Source: Wenjunlia vitaminophila DSM 41686
GTDB taxonomy: Bacteria > Actinomycetota > Actinomycetes > Streptomycetales > Streptomycetaceae
Length of the DNA: 64,000 bases
Reading direction: 5' to 3'
Assembly: GCF_000380165.1 (NCBI RefSeq)
Contig: NZ_KB904651.1
Coordinates: forward strand, 70,265 to 134,264
The notes under the pieces were generated by a model. It ran no database searches. It had not been told where the DNA came from and worked only from the letters and a program-made list of their open reading frames with translations. A program made the translations under genes and the position numbers. Shown one piece after another: positions 1 through 9,959 of this stretch. Each line of letters begins with the position of its first letter. Within the stretch, counting starts at the first letter, position 1.

Positions 1-995
1 CCCTGGCCGGCCGCCGGGCCCCGGGCCGCTGCCGGCCCGGCACCGGGTCTGCGCCCGGGAGGTGGTGCCGCGTCAGCGGTGCGGACACCGTCCCGCGGGG
101 TGGGCAGTGCCGTGGTGGCGGTGGCGTCCGCCCCGCGGGGGCCGGGCTCCGGCTCGGCGTCCGGCCCGGCGTGCGCCACCGCCAGCAGCAGTTGCCGGAC
201 CTCCGGCTCCTTCAGCCGCCGCATCGGGTCCTTGCGCAGCAGGCCGTAGATGGAGTCGGTGAGCGGGCCGGCGTTCAGCGGCGGCTCCAGCGGCTCGGTC
301 ATGACCGCGGTGAGGGTGGCCAGCGCCGACCCCCGGTCGTACGGCGGCCTGCCCTCGACCGCCGCGTAGAGCAGCGCCCCCAGTGACCACAGGTCGGCGG
401 CCGGGCCGGGCTTCTGACCACGGGCCCGCTCCGGTGAGATGTACGACGGCGCGCCCACCAGCATGCCGGTGGAGGTGACCGACGGGTCGCCCTCGACCTG
501 GGCGATCCCGAAGTCGGTGAGCACCACGCGGCCGTCGTCGGCGATCAGCACGTTGGACGGCTTCACGTCGCGGTGCAGGATGCCCTCGCGGTGCGCCGCG
601 CGGAGCACGTCGAGGACGGCGAGGCCCACTTCGGCCGCGCGAACGGGCGTCAGCGCGCCGTCGTCCCGGATCACGTCGGACAACGAGCGGCTCTCGACCA
701 GCTCCATCACGATCCAGGGCCGGTCGTCCTCCTCGACCACGTCGAAGACGGTGACCGCGCCGGTGGACCTGATCCGCGCGGTGGCCTTGGCCTCCCGCAG
801 GGTGCGGGTGATCAGGCGGCGCTTCTCCTCCTCGTCGACGTTCCCCGGGAAGCGCAGCTCCTTGACCGCGACCACCCGGCCCAGTGTCTCGTCCGAAGCC
901 CGCCACACGGTGCCCATCCCGCCACGGCCGAGTACTTCGCCCAACCGGTAGCGGTTCGCCAGGAGGCGGCCGGTGGTGCCCTGCGCCTGGGTCAT
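1..995 (-). CDS. Ser/Thr protein kinase (PASTA/Pkn-type catalytic domain), C-terminus beyond window
   Basis: The reading frame is open from an ATG at 995 to the window edge and gives about 331 residues, so the stop is not seen. It shows a complete Hanks-type kinase core: glycine loop GRGGMGTV at residues 23-30, catalytic Lys45 in AVKE, HRDVKPSN at 141-148, DFG at 161-163 and the SPER motif near 187. After about residue 275 it becomes a Pro/Ala/Gly-rich linker, as is usual before a membrane anchor or sensor domain in actinobacterial kinases. The role is phosphorylation of Ser/Thr on unknown proteins. It stands alone, with a 377-bp gap separating it from glpD, and no sensor domain is visible because of truncation. 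Confidence 0.93.
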   Translation of the reverse strand, partial: MTQAQGTTGRLLANRYRLGEVLGRGGMGTVWRASDETLGRVVAVKELRFPGNVDEEEKRRLITRTLREAKATARIRSTGAVTVFDVVEEDDRPWIVMELVESRSLSDVIRDDGALTPVRAAEVGLAVLDVLRAAHREGILHRDVKPSNVLIADDGRVVLTDFGIAQVEGDPSVTSTGMLVGAPSYISPERARGQKPGPAADLWSLGALLYAAVEGRPPYDRGSALATLTAVMTEPLEPPLNAGPLTDSIYGLLRKDPMRRLKEPEVRQLLLAVAHAGPDAEPEPGPRGADATATTALPTPRDGVRTADAAPPPGRRPGAGPAAARGPAAGQ

Positions 996-1372
996 CGACG
1001 TCCTATCCCTCAGAGCCTGCGGGCTTGCGGCGCACCCGGAGTGAGGGTGCGTCGGCCCGACCCCCGCCCGGTCGCGACCGCCCGCCCTATCATCTCTTGA
1101 CTCACGGGGTGCCCGTGCGCGGGCCCGTGCCTTCGCGGGTGGCGAACTCCTCGCTCCGCGCTCCCGTTGGACATCGTGCCGGGCCGTCAGCGACGGCGCC
1201 AGTCCCATCGCCGCTCGTCCCTGCGGTGTCGTCGGACCGCTCCCCCGGGTGGGCGCGTCCGTTCCGATCCGGGGGGTGCGGTCCGCGGGCTCCGGTGCGG
1301 CGGGAACGGTACGGCGGGTCGGCTCCCGGGCCACGGCGGCGGTCGGGCGCTGGGACGGCGACGGGCGCGCGG
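996..1372. other. Intergenic region between glpD and the kinase gene
   Basis: These 377 bases lie between the end of glpD and the start of the kinase, both on the minus strand. Several frames are open here only because of the GC content. None has a convincing ribosome binding site or recognisable protein. It presumably carries the glpD terminator and the kinase promoter, but I cannot point to either. Confidence 0.5.
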
Positions 1373-3082
1373 TCAGCCGGAGACGATGTCGGGGGCGCCC
1401 AGCCGGGCCGCGTCGGCGGTGAGGTCGTCCGGCTGCCGCTGCGACTCCCGTTCGGCCTCGACGCGCTTGTGGTAGTGGTCCACCTCACGCTCGATCCGCT
1501 CGGCGTCCCAGTCCAGTACCGGGGCCATCAGCTCGGCAACCTCCCGGGCGCAGCGGGTGCCCCGGTCGAACGTCTCGATGGAGATCCGCGTGCGGCGGAC
1601 CAGCACGTCGTCGAGGTGCCGGGCGCCCTCGTGGGAGGCGGCGTAGACGGCCTCGGCCCGCAGGTAGTCGTCGGCGCCGGTGAGCGGCTCACCCAGCCGG
1701 GGATCGGCGGCGATCAACTCGAGCACCTCGTCGGCCAGCGAGCCGAACCGATTCAGCAGGTGCTCCACCCTTGCCACGTGCAGCCCGGTGCGCGCCGCGA
1801 CGCGCCCCCGGGCGTTCCACAGCGCCGCGTACCCCTCCGCACCCACCAGCGGAACGTCCTCGGTGATCGACGGGTGCACCCGGGTGTTCAGGCCGTGCAC
1901 CGCCTCGTCCACCGCGTCCTTGGCCATCACCCGGTAGGTGGTGAACTTCCCCCCGGCCACGACCACCAGGCCGGGCACCGGGTGCCCCACGGTGTGCTCC
2001 CGGGACAGCTTGCTCGTGGCCTCGGACTCCCCGGCCAGCAGCGGGCGCAGCCCGGCGTACACGCCCTCGACGTCGTCCCGGGTGAGCGGTACCGCGAGCA
2101 CCGAGTTGACGTGCTCCAGGAGGTAGTCGATGTCCGCGCTGGACGCGGCCGGGTGCGCCTTGTCCAGTTCCCAGTCGGTGTCGGTGGTGCCCACGATCCA
2201 GTGCCGGCCCCACGGGATCACGAAGAGCACGCTCTTCTCGGTGCGCAGGATCAGCCCGGTGCTGGAGTGGATGCGGTCCCGGGGGACCACCAGGTGGACG
2301 CCCTTGGACGCCCGGACGTGGAAGAGGCCGCGTTCCCCGACGAGCGCCTGGGTGTCGTCGGTCCACACCCCGGTGGCGTTGACCACCTGCTGGGCGCGCA
2401 CCTCGAACTCACCGCCGTGCTCCAGGTCGTGGACCCGGGCACCGACGACCCGCTCCCCCTCCCGCAGGAACCCCACCACCTTGGCGCGGTTGGCCACGTG
2501 CGCCCCGTACGACGCGGCGGTGCGGACCACGGTGGCCACGAAACGGGCGTCGTCCACCTCGGCGTCGTGGTACTGGACGGCGCCGACCAGCGCGTCCCTG
2601 CGCAGGCACGGCGCCACCCGCAGGGCCCGACGGCGGCTGAGGTGCCGGTGGCGCGGCAGCCCCCGGCTGTACCCGTGGGACAGGCCCAGGGTGTCGTAGA
2701 GCAGCACCCCGGTGCCGACGTAGCCGCGTTCCCAGGCCCGGTGCTCCAGCGGGTACAGGAAGGGGACGGGCCTGACCAGGTGGGGTGCGATCCGGTGGAG
2801 CAGCAGCCCCCGCTCCCGCAACGCCTCCCGGACCAGCGCGAAGTCCAGCATCTCCAGGTAGCGCAGGCCCCCGTGCACCAGTTTGCTGGAGCGGCTCGAC
2901 GTCCCGGCCGCCCAGTCCCGCGCCTCCACCAGGCCGGTGTGGAGCCCCCGGGTGGCCGCGTCGAGGGCCGTTCCCGCTCCGACCACACCACCGCCGACGA
3001 CGAGTACGTCGAGTTCCTGTTCGGACATGCGGGCGAGCGCCGCCGAGCGCGCCGCCGGTTCGAGTTTCGCGGTCCTCAACAC
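1373..3082 (-). CDS. glpD: Glycerol-3-phosphate dehydrogenase (FAD-dependent)
   Basis: This 569-residue protein oxidises sn-glycerol 3-phosphate to dihydroxyacetone phosphate and passes the electrons to the respiratory quinone pool at the membrane. The N-terminal Rossmann motif GGGVVGAG near residue 30 binds FAD. The DAO-type body runs through the ARFVATVVRTA, GVWTDD and KGVHLVVPRD stretches, followed by the C-terminal GlpO-type helical domain. Length and order match actinobacterial GlpD. An in-frame ATG at residue 19 (MSEQELD) is a possible shorter start. No glpF or glpK lies beside it, so it is probably expressed on its own. Confidence 0.95.
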   Translation of the reverse strand: MLRTAKLEPAARSAALARMSEQELDVLVVGGGVVGAGTALDAATRGLHTGLVEARDWAAGTSSRSSKLVHGGLRYLEMLDFALVREALRERGLLLHRIAPHLVRPVPFLYPLEHRAWERGYVGTGVLLYDTLGLSHGYSRGLPRHRHLSRRRALRVAPCLRRDALVGAVQYHDAEVDDARFVATVVRTAASYGAHVANRAKVVGFLREGERVVGARVHDLEHGGEFEVRAQQVVNATGVWTDDTQALVGERGLFHVRASKGVHLVVPRDRIHSSTGLILRTEKSVLFVIPWGRHWIVGTTDTDWELDKAHPAASSADIDYLLEHVNSVLAVPLTRDDVEGVYAGLRPLLAGESEATSKLSREHTVGHPVPGLVVVAGGKFTTYRVMAKDAVDEAVHGLNTRVHPSITEDVPLVGAEGYAALWNARGRVAARTGLHVARVEHLLNRFGSLADEVLELIAADPRLGEPLTGADDYLRAEAVYAASHEGARHLDDVLVRRTRISIETFDRGTRCAREVAELMAPVLDWDAERIEREVDHYHKRVEAERESQRQPDDLTADAARLGAPDIVSG

Positions 3083-3261
3083 GGCCTCCCGTGAGTCGCG
3101 GTGCCTTCGCTACTCCGATACCCCGTCCGTCACCCCGTTCTCGCACTGTTCCGTTCGGGGGAATCAGCGAATACCTTCCCGAAAAGCCGCGCACTACCGA
3201 ATATCAGGTGAATCGCTCTTTATTCTATCCATCCGGCCTGTCTGCGCAGGAAGGACCGCCC

Positions 3262-4518
3262 ATGGCCGCTGACCTCGTCGTCATCGGACTCGGCTTCGCC
3301 GGCCTTCCCCTCGCCCAGGCCGCGGTGGCCGCCGGCATGGACGTCATCGGCTACGACCGGGACGAACAGCGGGTCGCCGAGGTCGGCTCCGGCCGCTCCC
3401 CGGTGCACGACCTCAGCGCCGCCGACATCCGCCGCATGCTCGCCTGCGGATTCCGCGCCACCACCGACCCGGACGCCCTCGGCCGGGCCCGGATCGCCGT
3501 CATCTGCGAACCCACCCCGCTCACCGAGGAGGGCACCCCCGACCTCACCGCGGTGCGGGCCTCCGCCGCGGCGCTGGCCCGCAGGCTCCGTCCGCACTCC
3601 ACCGTGATCGTGGGATCGACCGTGCACCCGGGCACCACCGAGGACGTCCTCAGACCGCTGCTCGAGGGCTCGGGGCTGCGCTGCGGCGTCGACTTCCACC
3701 TCGCCGTCTCCCCCACCCGCACCGACCCGGGCAACCGCGGTCACCGCCTCTCCAGCACGCCCGCGGTGGTCGGTGGCGCCACCCCGGCGTGCGCGGACGC
3801 CGCCGCGGCGTTCCTCAGCAGGCTCACCGAACGGGTGGTGCGCGCCCGCGGGACCCGCGAGGCGGAGACCGTCAAACTGCTGGAGAACAACTACCGCGTG
3901 GTCAACATCGCGCTGGTCAACGAGATGGCCGTGTTCTGCCACGACGCCGGGATCGACCTGTGGGACGTCATCCGCTGCGCCGAGACCAAGCCCTACGGCT
4001 TCCAGGCGTTCCGGCCGGGCCCGGGGATGGGCGGCTACTGCACCGCGCTCGACCCCGCCTACCTGCCGCGCCGCGGCCGGACCATCGGCTACCCCCTGCG
4101 GATGGTGGAACTGGCGCAGGAGGTCAACCAACGGATGCCCCGTTACCTGGTGCACCGGGCCTCGGCCCTGCTCAACGAGGACGGCAAGGCGGTGCGCGGG
4201 GCCCGGGTGCTGCTGCTCGGCGTCACCTACAAGCCCGACGTCGCCGACACCAGCGCCTCCCCCGCGCACCAGGTCGCCGCCCGGCTCCTGGAACTCGGCG
4301 CCCAGCTCAGCTACCACGACCCGTGGGTGCCGCAGTGGCGGGTGCTCGACCGTCCGGTGCCCCGCGCCGACTCGCCCTACGACGCCGCGGCCGGCGCGGA
4401 CCTGACGCTGCTGCTCCAGCCGCACCGCCTCTACGACCTCCAGGGGCTCACCGCGAAGGCCCGGCGGCTGCTCGACGCGAGGGGCGTCACCCCGGCCGGT
4501 GCCGCCCACCGCCTGTAG
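3262..4518 (+). CDS. UDP-N-acetyl sugar 6-dehydrogenase family protein (nucleotide-sugar dehydrogenase)
   Basis: The 418-residue protein belongs to the UDP-glucose/GDP-mannose dehydrogenase family, closest in motifs to WecC/WbpA-type UDP-HexNAc dehydrogenases. These enzymes oxidise a nucleotide sugar C6 hydroxyl to a carboxylate with two NAD+. Visible features are GLGFAGLP (9-16) for NAD, KLLENN with Lys205 and Asn209, and the catalytic Cys260 in GPGMGGYCTALDP. The usual SPE(R/F) motif is SPTR, so the conserved Glu is Thr152. The ATG at 3262 follows an AGGAAGGA ribosome binding site. The open frame extends upstream to 2785 but only antisense to glpD. It stands alone, and the polymer it serves is not evident. 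Confidence 0.85.
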   Translation: MAADLVVIGLGFAGLPLAQAAVAAGMDVIGYDRDEQRVAEVGSGRSPVHDLSAADIRRMLACGFRATTDPDALGRARIAVICEPTPLTEEGTPDLTAVRASAAALARRLRPHSTVIVGSTVHPGTTEDVLRPLLEGSGLRCGVDFHLAVSPTRTDPGNRGHRLSSTPAVVGGATPACADAAAAFLSRLTERVVRARGTREAETVKLLENNYRVVNIALVNEMAVFCHDAGIDLWDVIRCAETKPYGFQAFRPGPGMGGYCTALDPAYLPRRGRTIGYPLRMVELAQEVNQRMPRYLVHRASALLNEDGKAVRGARVLLLGVTYKPDVADTSASPAHQVAARLLELGAQLSYHDPWVPQWRVLDRPVPRADSPYDAAAGADLTLLLQPHRLYDLQGLTAKARRLLDARGVTPAGAAHRL

Positions 4519-4541
4519 CGGGGCCGGCCGGGGCAGCGGCC

Positions 4542-5666
4542 TCAGACCTTCTGCACCGGGGCGACGGTGACCTCGACCCGCTGGAACTCCTTCAGCTCCG
4601 AGTACCCCGTGGTGGCCATGGCCCGGCGCAGCGCGCCGAAGAAGTTCATCGAGCCGTCGGGGGTGTGCGAGGGGCCGAGCAGCACCTCCTCGGTGGTGCC
4701 CACCACGCCCAGGTTCACCCTCTTGCCCCGGGGCAGCTCCTCGTGGACCGCCTCCATGCCCCAGTGCCGGCCCCTGCCCGGCGAGTCCGTGGCCCTGGCC
4801 AACGGAGAGCCCATCATCACCGCGTCGGCACCGCACGCGATGGCCTTGGGCAGGTCCCCGCTGTGCCCGACCCCGCCGTCCGCGATCACGTGCACGTAGC
4901 GGCCGCCGGACTCGTCCATGTAGTCCCGGCGGGCCGCCGCCACGTCGGCGACCGCGGTGGCCATGGGCACCTGGATGCCCAGCACGTTCCGGGTGGTGTG
5001 CGCGGCGCCGCCGCCGAAGCCCACCAGCACCCCTGCGGCACCCGTCCGCATCAGGTGCAGCGCGGCGGTGTAGGTGGCGCAGCCGCCGACGATCACCGGG
5101 ACGTCCAGCTCGTAGATGAACTGCTTGAGGTTGAGCGGCTCGCTGTGCCCCGAGACGTGCTCGGCGGACACCGTGGTGCCGCGGATCACGAAGAGGTCCA
5201 CGCCGGCGTCCACCACGGCCTTGGAGAACTGGGCGGTGCGCTGCGGGGACAGGGCCGCGGCGGTCACCACCCCCGCCTCGCGCACCTGCCTGATCCGCTC
5301 TCCGATCAGCTCCTCGCGGATCGGCGCGGCGTAGATCTCCTGGAGCCGGCGGGTGGCCACGGCCTCGTCCGGCAGTTCGGCGATCTCCCCGAGCAGCGGC
5401 TCGGGGTCCTCGTAGCGGGTCCACAGGCCCTCGAGGTTGAGCACGCCGAGGCCGCCGAGGTTGCCTATCGCGATGGCGGTCGCCGGTGAGACGACCGAGT
5501 CCATGGGGGCGGCGAGGAACGGCAGCTCGAACCGGTAGGCGTCGATCTGCCAGGCGATGGAGACGTCCTCCGGGTCCCTGGTCCGCCGGCTCGGCACCAC
5601 GGCGATGTCGTCGAACGCGTAGGCCCTGCGCCCGCGCTTGCCCCGACCAATCTCGATCTCGGTCAA
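4542..5666 (-). CDS. guaB3: GuaB3 family IMP dehydrogenase-related protein, without CBS domains
   Basis: A TTG start at 5666 gives 374 residues beginning MTEIEIGRGKRGR, the usual actinobacterial GuaB3 length. The ATG at 5747 would add an unconserved 27-residue leader. It is an IMPDH-like TIM barrel with no CBS pair. The loop that holds the catalytic Cys in true IMPDH (GPGSICTTR in GuaB here) reads GFGGGAAHTTR, so Cys is replaced by His223. Some GuaB3 proteins are reported active, but this one may not catalyse IMP oxidation by the standard thioimidate mechanism. It lies downstream of guaB on the same strand, 168 bp away, with a probable guaB terminator between. Confidence 0.93.
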   Translation of the reverse strand: MTEIEIGRGKRGRRAYAFDDIAVVPSRRTRDPEDVSIAWQIDAYRFELPFLAAPMDSVVSPATAIAIGNLGGLGVLNLEGLWTRYEDPEPLLGEIAELPDEAVATRRLQEIYAAPIREELIGERIRQVREAGVVTAAALSPQRTAQFSKAVVDAGVDLFVIRGTTVSAEHVSGHSEPLNLKQFIYELDVPVIVGGCATYTAALHLMRTGAAGVLVGFGGGAAHTTRNVLGIQVPMATAVADVAAARRDYMDESGGRYVHVIADGGVGHSGDLPKAIACGADAVMMGSPLARATDSPGRGRHWGMEAVHEELPRGKRVNLGVVGTTEEVLLGPSHTPDGSMNFFGALRRAMATTGYSELKEFQRVEVTVAPVQKV

Positions 5667-5787
5667 CGTCTCTGACTCTCTTTCCTGTGTCGCCCGCCCC
5701 ACGGCTGCGGCTCGGAGCGGCTCGTCCGTCGGTAGGGCCCGGGTCACCGGCTTGCGCCAAGGGGTGACCGGTGTCCGTTCGGGGGGA

Positions 5788-5813
5788 GCCCGGCCGGCCG
5801 GGACCGGCCGGGC
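5788..5813 (-). terminator. Hairpin downstream of guaB
   Basis: A perfect 10-bp stem (GCCCGGCCGG paired with CCGGCCGGGC) has a 6-nt loop and lies 22 bases beyond the guaB stop. There is no T-tract, which is common for actinomycete terminators. It may reduce read-through into guaB3. Confidence 0.55.
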
Positions 5814-5834
5814 GTCACCGGAACGGTGCGGGGC

Positions 5835-7514
<1,680 letters not shown>

Positions 7515-8228
7515 CTAGGCGCTGAGGTTCTGGGCCGCGTCGGTCTCCTCGGCCAGCGCCCTGAGCCGGCTCAGGGCGCGGTGCTGCGCCACCCGGACCG
7601 CGCCGGGGGACATGCCCAGGACCTGCCCGGTCTCCTCGGCGGTGAGCCCCACGGCGACCCGCAGCACGATCAGCTCGCGCTGGGTGGCCGGCAGACAGGC
7701 CAGCAGTTCCCTGGCCCAGGCCGCGTCGTAGCTGAGCAGCGCGCGCTCCTCGGGCCCCAGGGCGTCGTCGGGCTTCTCCGGCAGGGCGTCGGCGGGCACG
7801 GCGGTGCTCCCCGGGCCCCGCATCGCCGCCCGTTGCAGGTCGGCGACCTTGTGGGAGGCGATGGCGAAGACGAACGCCTCGAACGGCCGCCCCTGGTCGC
7901 GGTAGCGCGGCAGGGCGCAGAGGACCGCGAGGCAGACCTCCTGGGCGAGGTCGTCCACGAAGTGGCGGGCGTCCCCCGGCAGCCGGGCGAGCCGGGTGCG
8001 GCAGTAGCGCAACGCCAGCGGGTGCACCTGGGCCAGCAGGTCGTGAGTGGCCTGGGCGTCCCCGGCGACCGCACGACGCACGAGGGCACCGATGGCCGCG
8101 GCCGGGGTCTCGTCGTCGCGCATCGGTCCATGGTGCCTCGCCACCGCCTGATCCGCCGCACCGCGTCCGTACTTGTGCACCGAAGCGTTATGCGACGCCA
8201 CGGTCCGTGCAGTGGTTGGCGCGGTCAT
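7515..8228 (-). CDS. shbA: ECF-like sigma factor, ShbA family
   Basis: This is a sigma-70 family protein with region 2 ([20 protein letters not shown] and the [13 protein letters not shown]-like core) and a region 4 HTH ([28 protein letters not shown]). Sequence and position beside bldM and guaB match Streptomyces ShbA, which is known to transcribe the principal sigma gene hrdB. I place the start at the ATG at 8228 (237 residues) because AGGGGGCA lies just upstream; an ATG at 8231 is equivalent. The Streptomyces proteins I recall begin near MRDDE, which corresponds to 8123 and has a weaker ribosome binding site. The stretch between the two starts is low-complexity. Confidence 0.88.
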   Translation of the reverse strand: MTAPTTARTVASHNASVHKYGRGAADQAVARHHGPMRDDETPAAAIGALVRRAVAGDAQATHDLLAQVHPLALRYCRTRLARLPGDARHFVDDLAQEVCLAVLCALPRYRDQGRPFEAFVFAIASHKVADLQRAAMRGPGSTAVPADALPEKPDDALGPEERALLSYDAAWARELLACLPATQRELIVLRVAVGLTAEETGQVLGMSPGAVRVAQHRALSRLRALAEETDAAQNLSA

Positions 8229-8341
8229 CATCTGGTGCCCCCTGCCTGCTTGTCCTTGCCTCCTCGCCCGTCCCCGGGCGGAAGAGTCCCTCGCGCCCAC
8301 CCGGTCACGGGCGAGGATTCGCGGCAGGGTGCCTTCCGGTT

Positions 8342-8383
8342 CCTGGTCCCCGTGTTCCTGGTCCCCGTGTTGGTCCCCGTGGT
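8342..8383. repeat. Short tandem repeat upstream of shbA
   Basis: Two perfect copies of the 15-mer CCTGGTCCCCGTGTT (8342-8356 and 8357-8371) are followed by a partial third. The array lies in the gap between bldM and the preferred shbA start. If an upstream start were used it would encode a Gly-Asp-Gln-His repeat. Confidence 0.8.
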
Positions 8384-8518
8384 CGCCCATACCTCAAGGA
8401 TGCGTCCTCCGGGCAGAAACCGGCAGCGGGGCGGGGAGAACGCCGTATGCAGGGCGGCGGCGATCCCCCGTCCCGGTACGGAACCGGGTCGGGGGTTTGC
8501 TGGTCGCCCCGCCACGGC

Positions 8519-9130
8519 CTAGCGGACCAGACCCCAACGGAAGCCGAGCGCCACCGCGTGCGCGCGGTCGGAAGCACCGAGCTTCTTGAACAGCCGTCTG
8601 GCATGGGTCTTGACGGTGTCCTCGGAGAGGAACAGCTCCCGGCCGATCTCCGCGTTGCTGCGGCCGTGGCTCATCCCCTCGAGGACCTGGATCTCGCGGG
8701 CGGTCAGGGTGGGCGCCGCGCCCATCTCGGCCGAGCGCAGCCGGCGCGGGGCCAGCCGCCAGGTGGGGTCGGCGAGGGCCTGGGTCACGGTCGCCCGCAA
8801 CTCGGCGCGCGAGGCGTCCTTGTGCAGGTAGCCCCGCGCCCCGGCGGCGACGGCGAGCGCGACGCCGTCCAGGTCCTCGGCGACGGTGAGCATGATGATG
8901 CGCGCCCCCGGGTCGGCCGAGAGCAGTCGCCGGACCGTCTCCACCCCGCCGAGGCCGGGCATGCGGACGTCCATCAGAATCAGGTCGGAGCGGTCGGCGC
9001 CCCAGCGGCGAAGGACTTCCTCACCGTTGGTGGCGGTCGTCACCCGCTCGACGCCGGGCACGGTCGCGACCGCGCGGCGGAGCGCTTCTCGGGCAAGCGG
9101 AGAGTCGTCGCAGACGAGGACGGATGTCAT
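8519..9130 (-). CDS. bldM: Atypical response regulator BldM (developmental transcription factor)
   Basis: The 203-residue protein is nearly identical to remembered Streptomyces BldM. It has a receiver domain with the acidic pocket (CDDS at 7-10) and Asp54 in ILMDVRMPG, and a C-terminal LuxR-type HTH (LTAREIQVLEGMSHG...SEDTVKTHARRLFKKL). BldM activates sporulation genes as a homodimer or as a heterodimer with WhiI. In Streptomyces it has no paired kinase, and none lies here. The ATG at 9130 gives the standard length; the frame continues to 9229 without conservation. It is divergent from whiD. Confidence 0.95.
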   Translation of the reverse strand: MTSVLVCDDSPLAREALRRAVATVPGVERVTTATNGEEVLRRWGADRSDLILMDVRMPGLGGVETVRRLLSADPGARIIMLTVAEDLDGVALAVAAGARGYLHKDASRAELRATVTQALADPTWRLAPRRLRSAEMGAAPTLTAREIQVLEGMSHGRSNAEIGRELFLSEDTVKTHARRLFKKLGASDRAHAVALGFRWGLVR

Positions 9131-9626
9131 GGCCGTCCTCCGCAGATCCGCGTCACGTTGGGCCTCCAGGCTGGTACGAATCGTCTCGATACGGTCGGCG
9201 ACGCCAGGCATCTGCCTCATGCCCGACACCCGTTGACCGCCTCCGCACTCTCAACGACGGTCACTCGAAAGAGTTACGGAGTTTGGCAGCCATCGCCGAC
9301 ACTCTACGTGATTGACCAGCTACGGATCAGCCACACCGCACCGGTCGGGCGTGAACGCCCGGCTCGCGGGTACTCCGTGAAGCCCCGGCGGGCTCGCCCT
9401 GATGCCAACGAGGGCACCCGCTCGCAGGACACGCGACGTCCCGGCGAGCCACCCGCCCCAACGAGTCGAGCGGCTGTTGTGCACTGTTCGGGCGCTTTTG
9501 CGGGCTAATACTCATGCTCGCGGGTACATGCGAAAAGAGTCATATTTACAGCTCTTGGACAGTGGCTCCTGATGGACGCAACGACCCTCGCCCTGTCCGT
9601 CACCGCACTCCCAAGGGGAATGAGCA
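9131..9626. promoter_or_regulatory. Divergent regulatory region between bldM and whiD
   Basis: This 496-bp non-coding stretch between two developmental regulators is longer and less GC-rich than its surroundings, especially at 9500-9560. It holds the BldN-type promoter annotated separately. A 5-bp inverted repeat (AAGAG...CTCTT) at about 9534-9555 on the whiD side is too weak to assign. The whiD start has an AAGGGGAA ribosome binding site. No ORF here looks real. Confidence 0.7.
9251..9278 (-). promoter_or_regulatory. Match to sigma-BldN promoter upstream of bldM
   Basis: Read on the bldM strand, CGTAAC (9278-9273) and CGTTGA (9256-9251) are separated by exactly 16 bases. This matches the sigma-BldN consensus as I recall it from Streptomyces bldMp1. 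The -10-like element lies about 120 bases before the bldM start codon. Confidence 0.8.
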
Positions 9627-9926
9627 ATGGCAGACTTCTCCCGCCTCCCCGGCCCCAACGCAGACCTGTGGGACTGGCAACTGCTGGCCGCTTGCCGCGG
9701 AGTGGACAGCGCCCTGTTCTTCCACCCGGAAGGTGAGCGGGGGGCAGCGCGCACCGCCCGTGAGTCGGCGGCCAAGGAGGTGTGCATGCGCTGCCCGGTC
9801 CGCGCCGAGTGCGCGGCGCACGCGCTGACCGTCCGTGAGCCCTACGGGGTGTGGGGCGGACTCACCGAGGACGAACGCGAAGAGATCCAGGGCCGCGCCC
9901 GGCGCCGGCTCGTCGGCACCCAGTAG
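9627..9926 (+). CDS. whiD: WhiB-family iron-sulfur regulator WhiD
   Basis: The 99-residue Wbl protein has four cluster-ligand cysteines at 23, 53, 56 and 62 (C...CxxC...C) for a [4Fe-4S] cluster, the GVWGG turn at 74-78 and a basic C-terminus. N-terminal MADFSRLPGPNADLWDW and its divergence from bldM identify it as the WhiD orthologue, which is needed for spore maturation in Streptomyces. Such proteins act with sigma region 4. The ATG at 9627 follows AAGGGGAA. It is slightly shorter at the C-terminus than the 112-residue S. coelicolor protein I remember. Confidence 0.94.
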   Translation: MADFSRLPGPNADLWDWQLLAACRGVDSALFFHPEGERGAARTARESAAKEVCMRCPVRAECAAHALTVREPYGVWGGLTEDEREEIQGRARRRLVGTQ

Positions 9927-9959
9927 CGACCGCGCTCGCCGCGCAGCGTCCGCGCGCCC

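Noticed and set aside
884-3094. 736-residue open frame on the plus strand
   Set aside because: Antisense to glpD and the kinase region, with compositional repeats and no recognisable domain.
9534-9555. AAGAG/CTCTT inverted repeat before whiD
   Set aside because: Only 5 bp per arm with a 12-nt spacer; cannot be distinguished from chance.
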